DNA of 64,000 nt, taken from Quillaja saponaria (taxonomy: Eukaryota; Streptophyta; Magnoliopsida; Fabales; Quillajaceae). Under the pieces are notes generated by a model, which saw nothing but the letters and a program-made list of their open reading frames with translations, was not told where the DNA came from and did no database searches. This document shows, one piece after another, positions 25,355 through 46,481 of the stretch. The stretch is from contig CM055605.1 of NCBI GenBank assembly GCA_029379385.1, forward strand, positions 2,887,001 through 2,951,000, in the 5' to 3' direction. Both the position numbers and the translations under genes were made by a program. The stretch's first letter is position 1. Each line of letters opens with the position of its first letter.

Positions 25355-26346
25355 GGAGTTAGCTGGGGCAGAGAGGCGCTTCTCTCCAGATATTGACGAT
25401 GAAGCTGCAGCTCTTCCTTTCGGGTTTTTTTTTTTGGTTGTTTTTAATAGAAGTCTAGTACAAGCTGGCCGCACTAGACGATGGTTCAGATTAGACTTAT
25501 TGATGATTGCCTGAAATTCTGTTTGCTTTGTATCGCGTAAGTCATAATTTTTTACTATCTTGGAAAAGAAAGTACTATATATGATTTAGACTTGTGTTTT
25601 CCTAGTTTTCATCATTGGGCCATATATTAGGGAATATTATTTATATTTATTTATTAATTTAATATATAATAATATATAGAATGGAATAAAATATTTTATA
25701 ATATAATATTTTAAAAATTGCAAATGTCATTTGCAAACCAAAATGAAAATATTATAATATTTGTTGGCGTTAAAATTGAAACAGAGCCATTCAAAACCAA
25801 AGTTTCTAATAAAATTAAATATTCTTGTATAGCTAACTAGTTTTGCGGAGGCATGATATTAATTTACTAATTAGGTGTGTTGGTAAGCTAATTACTTCTA
25901 TGGTTATGATTTGGTTTGAAGGTTGATTTTTCATTAAGTCAATTAAAAAAATTTACCTTCTAGATAATGATATTAAATTTTCTATAATTATTATTAATAT
26001 TTTTTACAAATAATGTTATTTTATAATTAATTAGATCAATTAAATAATTAGAACAGAAAGACAGGTATATCATATTAGAAAATAATTTTTTTTTAAATTA
26101 AAAAAGTAGTTTTTTAGTTAAAAGAAAAAAAAATTAAAATATTTTTAATTAATTAAAATTTTAATTTATTTATATAAAATGGGAGCTCTTCTTTATTATA
26201 AAAATATAGATAATATTGTAGATAATGGGAAGTTTTCTCTATAAAAAGAATGCTTAACGGATGCTCTCTACTCTGTTTTTCTCTATTTTTCTTTGGTGTT
26301 CTCTGGCAAACCCTCGATATCATCCACGCTCCGATTAGCGCCACTC
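25355..26346. other. Short intergenic region between J-protein and ML-domain genes
   Basis: Holds the J-protein 3' UTR (to about 25600) and then a very AT-rich stretch with no coding signal, leading to the ML-gene promoter with a TATA box at 26239-26248. Confidence 0.6.
26239..26248 (+). promoter_or_regulatory. TATA box of ML-domain gene
   Basis: CTATAAAAAG stands about 100 bp before the ATG at 26347, a good match to the plant TATA consensus. A pyrimidine-rich leader (CTCTACTCTGTTTTTCTC) follows at 26264-26281, typical of plant transcription start regions. Confidence 0.55.
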
Positions 26347-29075
26347 ATGGAGGTTCAGTCCAAGCTGAAGCTCTACCTTCTTACGTGCTTGCCAATTCTC
26401 TTGCTTTTATCTTCGTTTGCTCAAGCTAAGAGTGTCAAATACTGCGGTCAGTTCTCCTCTTTTTCAATTCTATTTTCGTCTCTACTCAAGCTAATTGATT
26501 TTATTTTATTTTTTTCTTATTGTAGCGCTGGGTTTAGGTCTGATTAATCTTATGCTATATTTGAGAATAATTTTCTGTGCAGGAGATTGTGTAATTTTCT
26601 GTTGGGTGTGAAAATTGGGGACGGGGGATTTTTTATTATTGTTTTTTATACTTGTTACTCCATTTTTCTTGGTTACCAACGGGAGTATTCAGATGTTATT
26701 CTTACTCTTAAACATCTGGGCAGCCAATTTAGTGCTTTTGTCGTTTTTATGAATCAGTTCAGTAAAGAAATTTTGGTGCTTTGCATCAAGTACGAATGTT
26801 AATATATATATATATATTTATATTTTTGTTGATTTTCGCCCCTTTTGCCTTTTTCCCTTAAAACTATTCCAGATAAGAAAGGAAACTATGCTGTGAAGGT
26901 GGATGGAGTTAAGATATCACCTGACCCTGTGGCGAGGGGCAAGCCGGCTACCTTTAGTATTTCTGCTTCTGCTGGTATATCTCTCTGTTTTCTTATTCTT
27001 GTTCTTTTCTATAGATTACTTTCTTTGTTTTCTCACTAAATTGCTCTATATAGCTAAGATTGTTGTCTTGTGTTCGAATGTTGTATCCATAACATAATTG
27101 CATGAATATTCTCGTAATATCTAAAATATCGACACACACACACACATAAGCTCAGGCAAAATTCTCAAAGGGAAATGTATCAATCACTAGTAGGTTATAG
27201 TTTGATATTTTTTTTATGTAGTGAGTAGAATGCTGTGCATGAATAATTGCGTCAATATCAAGTTGACTACTACTAGTTGACACAAGGATTGACTTTGAGG
27301 GTTGTTTAATATAATCATGAAAAGTTGGACAATATTTATTCAGACCTAAAAGGTCATCAACATTTTCAGTCCTTGGAATCTTCAGCTGCAACTGTTTCTG
27401 ACTTTCCTCAATCATATATGTGCCTATGTGATGAAACTACAAGAACTGCATCCCCTGAATAAATTCTTAATGATTTTAAGAGTTAAGCTGCTCTGTATCT
27501 TTCTCGCAGGTGAAGCCATTAATCATGGGAAAGTAACCATTGATGTAGCCTACTTTGGAGTGCATGTCCATACAGAAATCCATGATCTTTGTGAGGAAAC
27601 AGCATGTCCTGTTTCAGCAGGCAACTTTGTGCTCTCTCACAGCCAAACATTGCCTGCAATTACCCCACCAGTGAGTCTCATGTCTTCAGTTGAACTATTG
27701 CTAATTCCCAATTATAAAGTCCAGACAGAGGTCAACCTTTGGTCATGCATGATGTCTGTAATGTTGTCCAAGATTGTAGGTTATTTAAACTAGAATTGTA
27801 AGGTTTGTTCTCTTTGTATCTCTCACACACCCTCTCCTCCCCCCATTCTCTGTCTTTAAGACATGCTTAGAGAGAGAATGGGGGACCCACCCCATGGTTC
27901 AGTTTTACCTTATCTCATATCAAACTGAAGCCTATGAGAACTATGGTTAATGTCAGTCTTCTCTGTCTCTCTATGTGAATGCGCGTTACAATGTACATCT
28001 CTTAAATCCTCATTACTTTTTTCCTACATGATTCAGTTTATGTCTGGTGCATGATTTTTATGCAATTTGCTTCTTGATTTAACAAGTCTAATACCTAATA
28101 TTTTTTTTCCTGGTCTGTAATAATTACAGAATTTTCTTTTCCAAAGAAACAGTACCTAAATGGGCACTTTAAAGTCTCTTTATCTCCTTACTTAGAATTG
28201 ACAGGAGGTTTCTGAGGGAGGTTGTAGTCTTCCCACGATGTTTATTGACTTTTTTGCACTTGGTCTCATGGCATAACCAAGAAAAGATTTTAACTTTAAT
28301 AGATGAGAGCAATGCTCCGCTATTTGGTCTTGACTTTAGACTATTTTTAAGCAGGTCTTATTACTAAAAGAGAAGGAGGAAGTCCTATGGATAGTGTTAA
28401 TGAAAAATTTTGTATTCTTTTTGTGCTAGTTTTTCACTTATGACTTTGTCTTGTATGGCTAGAACTCTTGCATCTTGGTTTTACTTTTATGATCTAATGC
28501 CTTTGTGTTCACTGTGTTGGTTCTTATAATTTGCAAATTTCTTGAGAACTTACTTTTGGTATGTTCTTGGTTTTGTAAACTCTACTATAATGTGATTAAG
28601 AGAGTTAACATGATTATATAAATATTATTTCTCTTTGCAATATCAGCCTCTTTGGTTGGATTGTTATATACCATACATGATTGTATAGTATATATCATTC
28701 TCGTACCCTGTTTCCCCATTTGTCTGTAGTCTATGGGGTTCTATGTAGTGGGAGACCTTATGCTGTTATGGTTGCTAGCCCTAATCTTCCAACAAAATGA
28801 TTTTTTGCTGGCATTAGATACTCGACAGAGTGAAGTGACACCTTTTGATATTTCCTTTATAAATTCCCCACCTTTGTGACTGAGGACATATTTTATAAAT
28901 CCTGGAACTTCTGATTTTGTTTCTTGGTCTCCATTTGCTGTTCCACTGATGGTGTGTATTTTTGCAGGGTTCTTATACTCTTACAATGAAAATAGAGGGT
29001 GAAAACAATCAACAACTGACTTGCATTAGCTTTGGTTTCAAGGTGGCGTTATTCTCCTCTGTGTCTAGTATCTGA
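26347..29075 (+). CDS. ML (MD-2-related lipid-recognition) domain protein, NPC2-like
   Basis: Small secretory protein with the ML fold; relatives bind sterols or phospholipids, and the ligand here is unknown. Four exons: 26347-26446, 26873-26974, 27510-27670, 28968-29075, encoding 156 residues. Residues about 8-26 (KLYLLTCLPILLLLSSFAQA) form a signal peptide. The ML domain follows with its cysteine pattern: C34 (VKYC), DLCEETACPV, and C in QQLTCISFGFKV. ISPDPVARGKPATFSISASA and HTEIHDLCEETACPVSAGNF are characteristic of plant members such as At3g44100 and At3g11780 (loci from memory). The fit of phase across all three introns supports the model. The stop follows VALFSSVSSI. It lies head-to-tail behind the J-protein, as At3g44100 does next to J3 in my recollection. 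Confidence 0.92.
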
Positions 29076-31765
29076 GTGTCCAATGCCCAGCTGCTTTTTC
29101 TGTCTTTTTATTCTACAGTTGTGTATGTTGTGTGTATCTCTTTTGAAGTCGAGGAAACAAAAGCAAAATGAACATGTAGACATGTAGTTCATGGTATTTT
29201 GCAAGTACATGGACAGTTGTGTAACTGTAGCCCGAATTCTGTCTCCTACTTTTATGTATAAGGCATATTTTTAGTATGTCATTTTTATCTGTATTTTGAA
29301 GCTCTTATGCTTTATTGAATGAAGAAAGAACATGTTTACTGATAGTCTTTAACACCTTAACCCTTCGTACATCAAGCTTGTACCCTAATACTTAGAAACA
29401 AAGCTTCAGATTTAGTAAAAACGAATTGGTAGCCTTGATAAACCTCTATAGTTCAAGACAAGATTTATCAAGAAAAAATTGATAGAAAGCTGTATGACTA
29501 TCTGTCCAAACGGTTTGCTGCACTGGAAACTGAGTTTGATGATGGATGCAGTGGGGTTTTGGCAACATTTCTTGTGGGTTCATTTGACATGGAATATATA
29601 CATGTTCTTGAGGCAACTGAGCTCCTCCTGATTGCAAGTGCATCAGAATTGAGATGAAATATATCATTATTAAAGGTTGCAGTCTAACTATACACCTATA
29701 AATTTTGGTACATTTCATACAGCCTAAATGCTGAAAAATAAGGCTCTTGAAATCTCATGAATAAGTTAAAATGTACGTATGTAAGAATTTAGCAACCCCT
29801 TTTTCTTGCATGTTGTTCTTAGTTAAGAAAAGCATACGTTTCTTTTATTCCCTTGTGGTGTGGTCCAAGATTAGGTTGTAAACATTAAACTTTAATTGTG
29901 TTGCTCATGTCCTAGCTAAAAAAAGTTTATTGACGCTAAACACTCTTGGATTCAAATTTTATTAATGAATAATAATACAGATAAATATTTTTATTAGTTG
30001 AGTTAACTAGTTATTTTGATCTTACAAATAATTAAAATATATATTAACTTTTTTAATTTTTATGAGTTTGAAACTTTAAGTAAAAGACATATAAGGTAAA
30101 ATTATCAAGAGTTCATAATTTCGAATTTGTGTAAACTAAACCGAATATTATTTTACACATCGTACAAGTCAAAGAAAATAATAATAACTTTTGTTTTGGT
30201 ACATTGACGTAACAACTAATGAAAATTTCTAATACTCAAAGACATGGATAAGTGAGTGACATTCGATTATGAAAGAAACACAGGCACGGAAAAAAAAAAA
30301 AAAAAAAAAACCCGCCGTTTGTGTGTGACTGCGTCCCTGCCCTTGTGACTCAGATACTTCGCGCATAATTGAAATTGGAGCTCCATCAATCGAGAGCGGA
30401 GATCTGCAACCCACACCGGCCATTCAGTCACCGGACTCCGCAACACGCTCCCTTCCTCCATTCAATCAGGTAGATTCTTTCTCTCTCCCTCCTTCCCTAA
30501 GTTATACAAGTTTCTGGTTCATGTAAATAAATATGTAGAAACTTAGAAAAATGTATATTTCATGCTTTTTCGCATGTAAATGAATGGTTACTGGACGTCT
30601 TAGAATAATTATGATGCTTCCTATTAGTTTTGTGAGTTAATCGAAACTTTGTGTATTTGTTTTTGCCATTTTCTGGAGCTTCAGGAAACTTTACCAACAT
30701 AGGCTTGATTATCTGATTATTTAGTTGTGCTATTTGACTTTTGCTTTCATCTGATGGGTATGCTGGTCATGATTGATGCTTGGAAGCTTATTTTTGCCTA
30801 GCCAGAAAAATCATATGGTAGGAGGTGTTTATCTATAAACGTGGACCCTTTTTGCAGTATAAGCAGAGTTGTTTTTTGTTCTGAATACCATTAATCTGTA
30901 TTTTAAAAGAGTTCGTCTCTCTGAAGCTTAATTTCTCAGTAGAGTATTTTTTTTATGATGCTTTTATTGAGAAAGCTCTTGAAGATGGATTTTCAATTTT
31001 ATATTTTAACCCTTTTACTTTCAATTTAATACCGTGCCCAGTATTCTTGCATGGAACGCCACTTTTTCAAGTGGGGAACTATCAAGTTATATTTATTTTT
31101 AGAATTTGGAGGAAAACCAACCTTATTTAAATTTCATGCTGGAATCAAGCAGATTAAGTTTTGGAGAATTGGAATCCAATTTTTTAAATTGTAAAAGTTT
31201 GTTATATATTGACACAGGAATCTTAACAAATGCTATAATCCTTACGCATTCCTCTCTGATATTGTCATTCAATTGGTTTCTTCTTCTTGTCAATCCTGAT
31301 CTTTCTGTGTTCACAAAACTTGCTTACCAGTGTTGGCTTTTAGTTTTAGTAATGCTCTGGATTGCATAGATTCAAATTGGGACCAGAAAATATGATCATA
31401 GCTGTGAAGTTTTCTACAAATGGTTACCTATCAAAAGAGAAAAACGAAAATTCTAAGGAACATATTTAATTTAAATAATAGGAATATTGAACTGATTTTA
31501 TCCAATGTTCAAGTTCATAATGTAAATCTTCAGAGGATGGCATTGTATTTGGTGTCAACCAAAATCCTCTTTCTCAACAAGCTTTGTTTCTTCATAGGTA
31601 GACTGTTTCTAATCCTTTACCTACAAAACTTAGTTTTAATGTGATACTAACTGTTTTGTCCTCTTTTCTTTACATAAATGACAAATGTATTTAAAGTAAT
31701 TGTTTTAATCTGGCAATTTCATATTTGGATAGAACCATCATTGGAGATTTTCTCAAATCGATAAA
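29076..31765. other. Intergenic and 5' UTR/intron region before coiled-coil gene
   Basis: The first part is the ML-gene 3' flank. A stretch open on both strands (29442-29718) is discussed under findings. From 29880 to 30240 the DNA is AT-rich and featureless. A poly-A run lies at 30290-30310. From about 30320 base composition rises, and a likely untranslated first exon of the next gene ends near 30470 (AATCAG|GTAGATT), followed by a 5' UTR intron ending near 31732 (GGATAG|AACCATC). Confidence 0.45.
29442..29718. other. Unassigned stretch open on both strands
   Basis: The plus strand is open for 71 codons (29442-29654), including KLYDYLSKRFAALETEFDDG. The minus strand is open from an ATG at 29718 to a stop at 29446 (90 codons), including LPQEHVYIPCQMNPQEMLPK and HHQTQFPVQQTVWTDSHTAF. 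Both look unlike random AT-rich translation. I recognise neither. It lies about 370 bp past the ML stop and could be a captured gene fragment, a decayed exon, or chance. Confidence 0.25.
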
Positions 31766-34308
31766 ATGAGACGGCAGGGGCAGTATGCCGATTCAGCTGC
31801 CAATACTTATGTCACTGCCCAGGTGCATATGTCTGGTCAGCAGGTGGAACACAAGTCTAGTCATTTTGAAGAACGGTTAGAGGCTTTCACTCCGGAGAGG
31901 GAGCATCAGTACGGAAACTCAAAACCAGAGGGACAATGGAGATGGGAAAGAGATGGACCAAAAATGTCAAATCCGATGGCTTCTCATATATTCAATGAAG
32001 GTAAGTCCTATTTGTTGTGCATGTGCTTGCGTGTCTGCATGCTGGCTCTAGCACAGGCACACTTTTTGAAATCTTCTCCTAAATGGAGCCCCTTATGCAC
32101 ACACAAAGCCTTTGATTAAGAACAAGAGTATAACCATTAACTATCTATTCAGGATATGCTTTATGTAAGTTAAAAATTTATATAACCCATCAGTTGTGCT
32201 AGTTTCTGGATGAAGAGTTTTTCTTTCTGGCAAAAGGTATATTAGAGTTTGGTTTCACAAAGCTTACTTATTGGAGTAGTTTAACATTAAAAAAAAAGAA
32301 AGAAAGAAGGTAAATTAGTAGAATGAACTATCACTGAATTATGTCCCCCTAAAAAGAAGAAGAAGGAAAACCCTTATATTTGCATTTTATTATGTAGGTT
32401 TTCATTATTAAATTGTGAGGATTCAATTTTATCATTTTGTATTTACAAATGAAGTTATGAAATCCTATCTGAGGGTCTCTCTTTGTTGTGATTTAGGTCA
32501 AGGGGGTGATGCATTAAGATCCTATTTTCAGGGCCAGAGGCATGATCCTAAATTGGCTTTACAGAATCAGAGCAACAATGATTCCAGATCTCAAACACAT
32601 GAAGAAGATATGGACATTGGGTATGAGGAAAATATTTTGTTACAGACTTTCGAACGTCTTGAGGAGAAGTTTCTCAATGACATTATGAAACTAGCCAAAG
32701 ACCAGAATGATGCTGAAGATTCAGAAAATGCAAGACATCGAGAGGTTAGTTTTATAGTTTTGCAAATGTATATGTTTAATACTATAAAATAATGGATATG
32801 TTAAGAATATACATACCTGGGTTCTTGGTTGTTAATAACTTTAGTTGTAGAAACTAGAAACCTCAGACTCTTCTCAGAGATGTTTTACTTCCTTCTCTGT
32901 TCACTATTTTCTTGGTAGATGACAACATTGCTCTTATCCTACAAAACTTTTGATGGGTTGAACCAAACCTCCACTGATTTTGATGAGGGGAAAGGAAAAG
33001 AATCTCCACTGAAGAGGGGAGGGGTTTATTCTAATTCTGTGAACTGCTTAATGGGTATGTAGCTTATATGCTAATGAACTACCAAATTGATTTGGGCAAA
33101 AAAAGAAAAACCATATCAATGCTTAGCCTCCTCCATTATAGTTTTCTTTGCTTATGAACATGCACTCAGTAATCCATTTGCGTCAAACTATGATCTGGGC
33201 TCATAGATTTTTTGAGCTATAGAGCATCGTATGAAACAGGTTGAGAGAGGAGATGGGGAAGGAATATATCTGACGTAAATTGTTATGGAAGCTAGGTAAA
33301 TTTCAGACACAGAATGTCCTGCAATATTTATCCTCTGGCTTGAATTGAACTTCATTCCAAGCAGGCAAGCACTGAATAATGATTAGAAAATTTGAAAGTC
33401 CAGATCAGCATTTTCATCATCATTATGATACTTGCTGTGTTTGTTCTTGCTGTTATTATTTTTGGGTTGGCAACTAGTGGATTCAACCCCATTGGCCCAG
33501 GGGTTGGATCCACTAGTAGCCAACCCAAAAATAATAACAGCAAGACAATATTGCTTATGCTTGGCTGATACATTTTGAATGTTGAGGTTAGGCATCTGTC
33601 AATGCTAAATTGAGTTTGAGTTACAGTAAGATTGATTAGTGAGCTACTCCCCAGCTCCTGTTGCAAGGGACCTTTAGCCAAGAGCCATATTTGTTCCTTT
33701 TGGCAGTATCATTTCCCTAAATTGAATCCACTTTCTGCATAGTTTTCATTTTTGAATTTGAAAAAACTATAGGTTTCATAGACACAGCCATGTTACAATC
33801 TTTTCTTCCATTAAATGGGTATTTTACTACAGACTATAGGGGTAAGCTTTCATGTCAAAACTCAAAATGTGTAGATACCTTTTGATATAAAAACCATATA
33901 TTTCAATAACAATTAACTATCTAATCTTCTTCTGTGGTGTTTGTGCTTCATCATTTTCAGAAAATAGGTGCAATCAATTCTCAGTATGAGGAACAGTTGG
34001 CAGCACTTAGAGCTCGGCATGCTAGTCGCAGAGATGAATTTCTTCGAAGGGAATCACATGCAAGACAACATCAGTACCAGCAAGCTGTAATGGATCCTTA
34101 CCCTGACAGCGGGATGCGGCCCAGTGGTTATGGCGGTGCCACAGCTCCAGAAGCTGTTGGAGAAGCACAACGAGGCTATTCTACTGAAAATTTTGATTCC
34201 TACAGAGAGCGTACTCGATTTCTTGGGGGTGCCAAGGATCGTGGGTTTGAGCCCAGAGGTCCATACCCTGGAGGTCGTGTTTATGACACTGCCTCACGCT
34301 ACTATTAG
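31766..34308 (+). CDS. Conserved plant coiled-coil protein of unknown function
   Basis: I recognise this as a conserved plant protein but know no function. Three coding exons: 31766-32000, 32497-32744, 33961-34308, encoding 276 residues. Start MRRQGQYADSAANTY follows a probable 5' UTR intron. The N-terminal half is polar and disordered-looking (LEAFTPEREHQYGNSKPEGQWRWERDGP is conserved). The middle, from about residue 125 to 200, is a charged helical segment (FERLEEKFLNDIMKLAKDQ, then YEEQLAALRARHASRRDEFL) likely to form a coiled coil. The tail is rich in Gly, Arg and Tyr (RFLGGAKDRGFEPRGPYPG, ending ASRYY). No signal peptide or membrane segment is present. Intron 2 carries the inverted repeat at 33446-33544. 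The ends and splice phases agree, so the gene model is good even though the role is open. Confidence 0.85.
33446..33544. repeat. 45-bp inverted repeat with 9-bp spacer (intronic hairpin)
   Basis: Left arm 33446-33490 and right arm 33500-33544 are reverse complements at 43 of 45 positions, separated by ATTGGCCCA. The arms run from CTTGCTGTTATTATTTTTGG to ACTAGTGGATTCAACCCC. It sits in intron 2 of the coiled-coil gene and as RNA would make a long, nearly perfect stem. No target-site duplication is evident just outside the arms. Confidence 0.95.
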
Positions 34309-35498
34309 TTCTTATTCTTCACATGCTACTACTAGTTGAGTTGCTCAAGTTAACAGTCTTTTCTGGGTTTTATCCATGACAAATTGATGTGGTGAAATTT
34401 AGGCTGTGTTAACATGCCTTTCGATATTTGAGTTGCTACCTGTGAAACTGAACTTCTCTCCCTCTCTTTCTCGTCCGTTCTCCCTCTTATATTTACATAA
34501 CCATCAGGAAGCATTTTATGTTCTTGGAATGGTTTTGATGTAGATCTGGGAGTCAACTTCTTGTAAATGAGGGTAGAAATAGTTGGTGATGGTCCATGGA
34601 AAGGAATGCATTAGTTTGTGAACTGTTTGCTAAAAATGCCTAATCTATAGAAAAGGAAATCTTGCTTTTTAAAGATTGCTTATCGCTTGAGCTAAGCCAG
34701 GGGGCTCCAAGTTACTATAGTGTTTCCACATTTTCTTTCAAATTTTAAGACACTATTTGATACAGTGTGTTTAATTTTATATCATATTAATAAGAAAGTT
34801 ACAAATATAATACCATACATTGCTATTGACTTCAAGAAAATATATTAACGTTTTATAATAATATTTATTAATATATAATTATAAGTCGAACAATAATTTA
34901 GTAGCAATTTTTTTATCTTTTGGATGCAATGTAATTCCTATCATTAGGGCTTTCTTTTTTCCACATTTTGGGGAATATTTTTCATGAATTAAAATATATT
35001 AAGTGAAGGATTCTTGGATTATGATAGATGAAAAAACTAGGATAACTGTAAAACATTGACTAATCTTGTAAAAACATATTTCTATAGTAAGGAAAACTTA
35101 ATGCCATAATTTCATTGATTCTTTATTTATTAGACTTAATTGAGAAGAAATGGACAATATTTTTAAAAGCAGAGCTGGAATAAACAAAAAGACCAACAAA
35201 TATTTGTGATATGTTTCTTGGCCTCCAAGTCCCAATCACAACCTCCACTATCATTTTGTCTTAAAACTCTTAAATGTATTTTTCAGTTTTTTTTTCATTG
35301 GTCATTTAACTTTTTTAATTTTCTTACAACAAATATATAAATGCCAGCTTTTACTTATCGATATATTTTTCCCTCCTTAAATCTTCTTCACAGAAAACCT
35401 CCACTGGTTTCTCTGCAAATTCGCCATTCTCTCCTCTCTCACCTGGAATTTTATAATGTGATCTGCATTTTCCAAAACAATTTCTAAATCTTGACACC
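34309..35498. other. Intergenic region before UBP8-like gene
   Basis: The left part is the coiled-coil gene's 3' UTR and flank; the rest is AT-rich without coding signal. The right end holds the UBP8-like promoter, with a TATA-like TATATAAATG at 35334-35343, about 155 bp before the ATG. Confidence 0.55.
35334..35343 (+). promoter_or_regulatory. TATA-like box of UBP8-like gene
   Basis: TATATAAATG lies about 155 bp before the start codon, followed by a pyrimidine-rich region (TTTTTCCCTCC, about 35367-35377) that could hold the start of transcription. Position and match are reasonable but not decisive. Confidence 0.4.
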
Positions 35499-44853
<9,355 letters not shown>

Positions 44854-45017
44854 AAGGATGACATCAGGATAGTCTCTCAAATAGTCGGAAAAGCCAATTG
44901 AAGCTTTGTATTTGATATTCTTGCCACCATAGTCTTAGTACTCTACCTGAAAAGGTAGCATTCTTTTGTCTCTGATATTCTTCAGTATTAAAATTTATTG
45001 AGTCTACGGAGAGGGGA

Positions 45018-45030
45018 GGGGGGGGGGGGG
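45018..45030. repeat. G13 homopolymer in the UBP8-like 3' flank
   Basis: An unbroken run of 13 G just after GAGGGGA, about 165 bp beyond the UBP8-like stop codon. It could form G-quadruplexes in DNA or in a 3' UTR, and its length is prone to sequencing error. Confidence 0.8.
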
Positions 45031-46199
45031 ATGTAAACTTAGAGGTAGTGACGATTAAGAGTGTAACATAGTGACAACTGAAGAGGTGACATTTAGGAGC
45101 ATATTATTTACACCTGTAACTACCCTAGAAGGAAAATTTCTTGGTTCCTTTAAGAAAGTTGTATCTAACTCATCTTTTCCTTTGCTTTCTCTTTTAAAGC
45201 TACTGAATGAAGGTCTTGAATTCTCCTTTGTGTTTTAAGTTTTTGCAGTTTGGCGTTTCCTTACCTTATTTTCATTTGCCATTGTTGTGGCTATATAATG
45301 CTGGTTCTGGTTGCTGGGTCATTTAGTGAAAAGTCCAGCTCTCCTTGATAGTTCCGCCTGAACTTTTTAACTTAACAGCTCTTTATTCTTACGTGATCCA
45401 AGGTCACCAGTTTACTACGTGATGATGCAAAAACTTTGAAATCTGTAATTTTTTGGTGAGGTGTTATTTGCACAATTACCAGCAACACACTAAGAGGTAG
45501 GCGAGGATTGAGTTGTAAAAGATGAAACCTATTCCTGTGATCATCCAACAGTGTAAGATGAAATAGTTTTATGATCAAGTGGTTAGGAATTCAATTCTTG
45601 CTATCATTAGCATACTGCTTTGATTTTGGTATATTGGAAAAGAGGTTTCATTGAACATTCTTGTTGGTGTTTTTTGTGAAAATGGAGAACCAACACAACT
45701 AGGGAAAGAAGGACCAATAATTGGACATTTTGACATCATTTCACAGCAATTGATTCAAGTAGTCCTCTCTATTGTCTCACAAATTCTAGTTCATGGCATA
45801 GTGGACCACATTACTTTCTTTTCCATTTTTGTGTAAAGATATGACCAGACCACCCTCTTTGATTGTTGTAGTACCATGGTACACAAGGCTAGCTTAAACC
45901 AGGACCACTATGACTTGGTCCACAAAATTTGCTCAACATTCTGTGGCTCTCAAATTCCAAAGAAATGCTCCCCACTGAAATATGATAAAGTTTGATTGCT
46001 TTCAGAATTATTTGGTTGTTAATCCAAGTTCCAGAAAATCAGTTAAACTATCTAACACACACAGGCAGCAGGATCATGAGTTTGTCAAGAGGTCCAAAAA
46101 TCTGACTCTCAAAAGATTGTTTCGGATTTGTTCCCCTTTTATACCTCCCAAAAAAAAACAAAAACACTCAGGCAACTGCAAAGCAGTACATAATAGGCA

Positions 46200-46481
46200 T
46201 CACAAGAGTAATTTTCGGTAATTTTCTGTTAATACATGTAGAAACTTTACAAAAAAAGAAAATGATGACTGAACATGCATATAGGTATAAGATATTGGGC
46301 ATGACAAATTAGCACAATGAATATAATCCCAAACAAGAAAAAGAACAATCTCTGCTGGATATTGCTTGTGAGAAGTGAGAACTGAGGAGGAGCTGGTCTT
46401 TGTTTGGCAGGGTTTGCCCTCCAACCCACTTTTCAAGTCCTTCAGTGACAAGACAGTCCCCATAGGTTCTGAGACATTCAT
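46200..46481 (-). other. Unassigned 93-codon ORF
   Basis: ATG at 46481 to TGA at 46200. The first 55 residues (MNVSEPMGTVLSLKDLKSGL, then SSSSVLTSHKQYPAEIVLFL) have balanced composition and look more protein-like than the surrounding AT-rich DNA; the C-terminal third is AT-driven. I recognise no family. It could be a species-specific short gene, an exon piece or chance. Confidence 0.2.

Noticed and set aside
27840..27884. Imperfect hairpin CCCCCATTCTCT / AGAGAATGGGGG in ML intron 3
   Set aside because: Only 12 paired bases with a large, weak inner loop; expected by chance in pyrimidine-rich introns.
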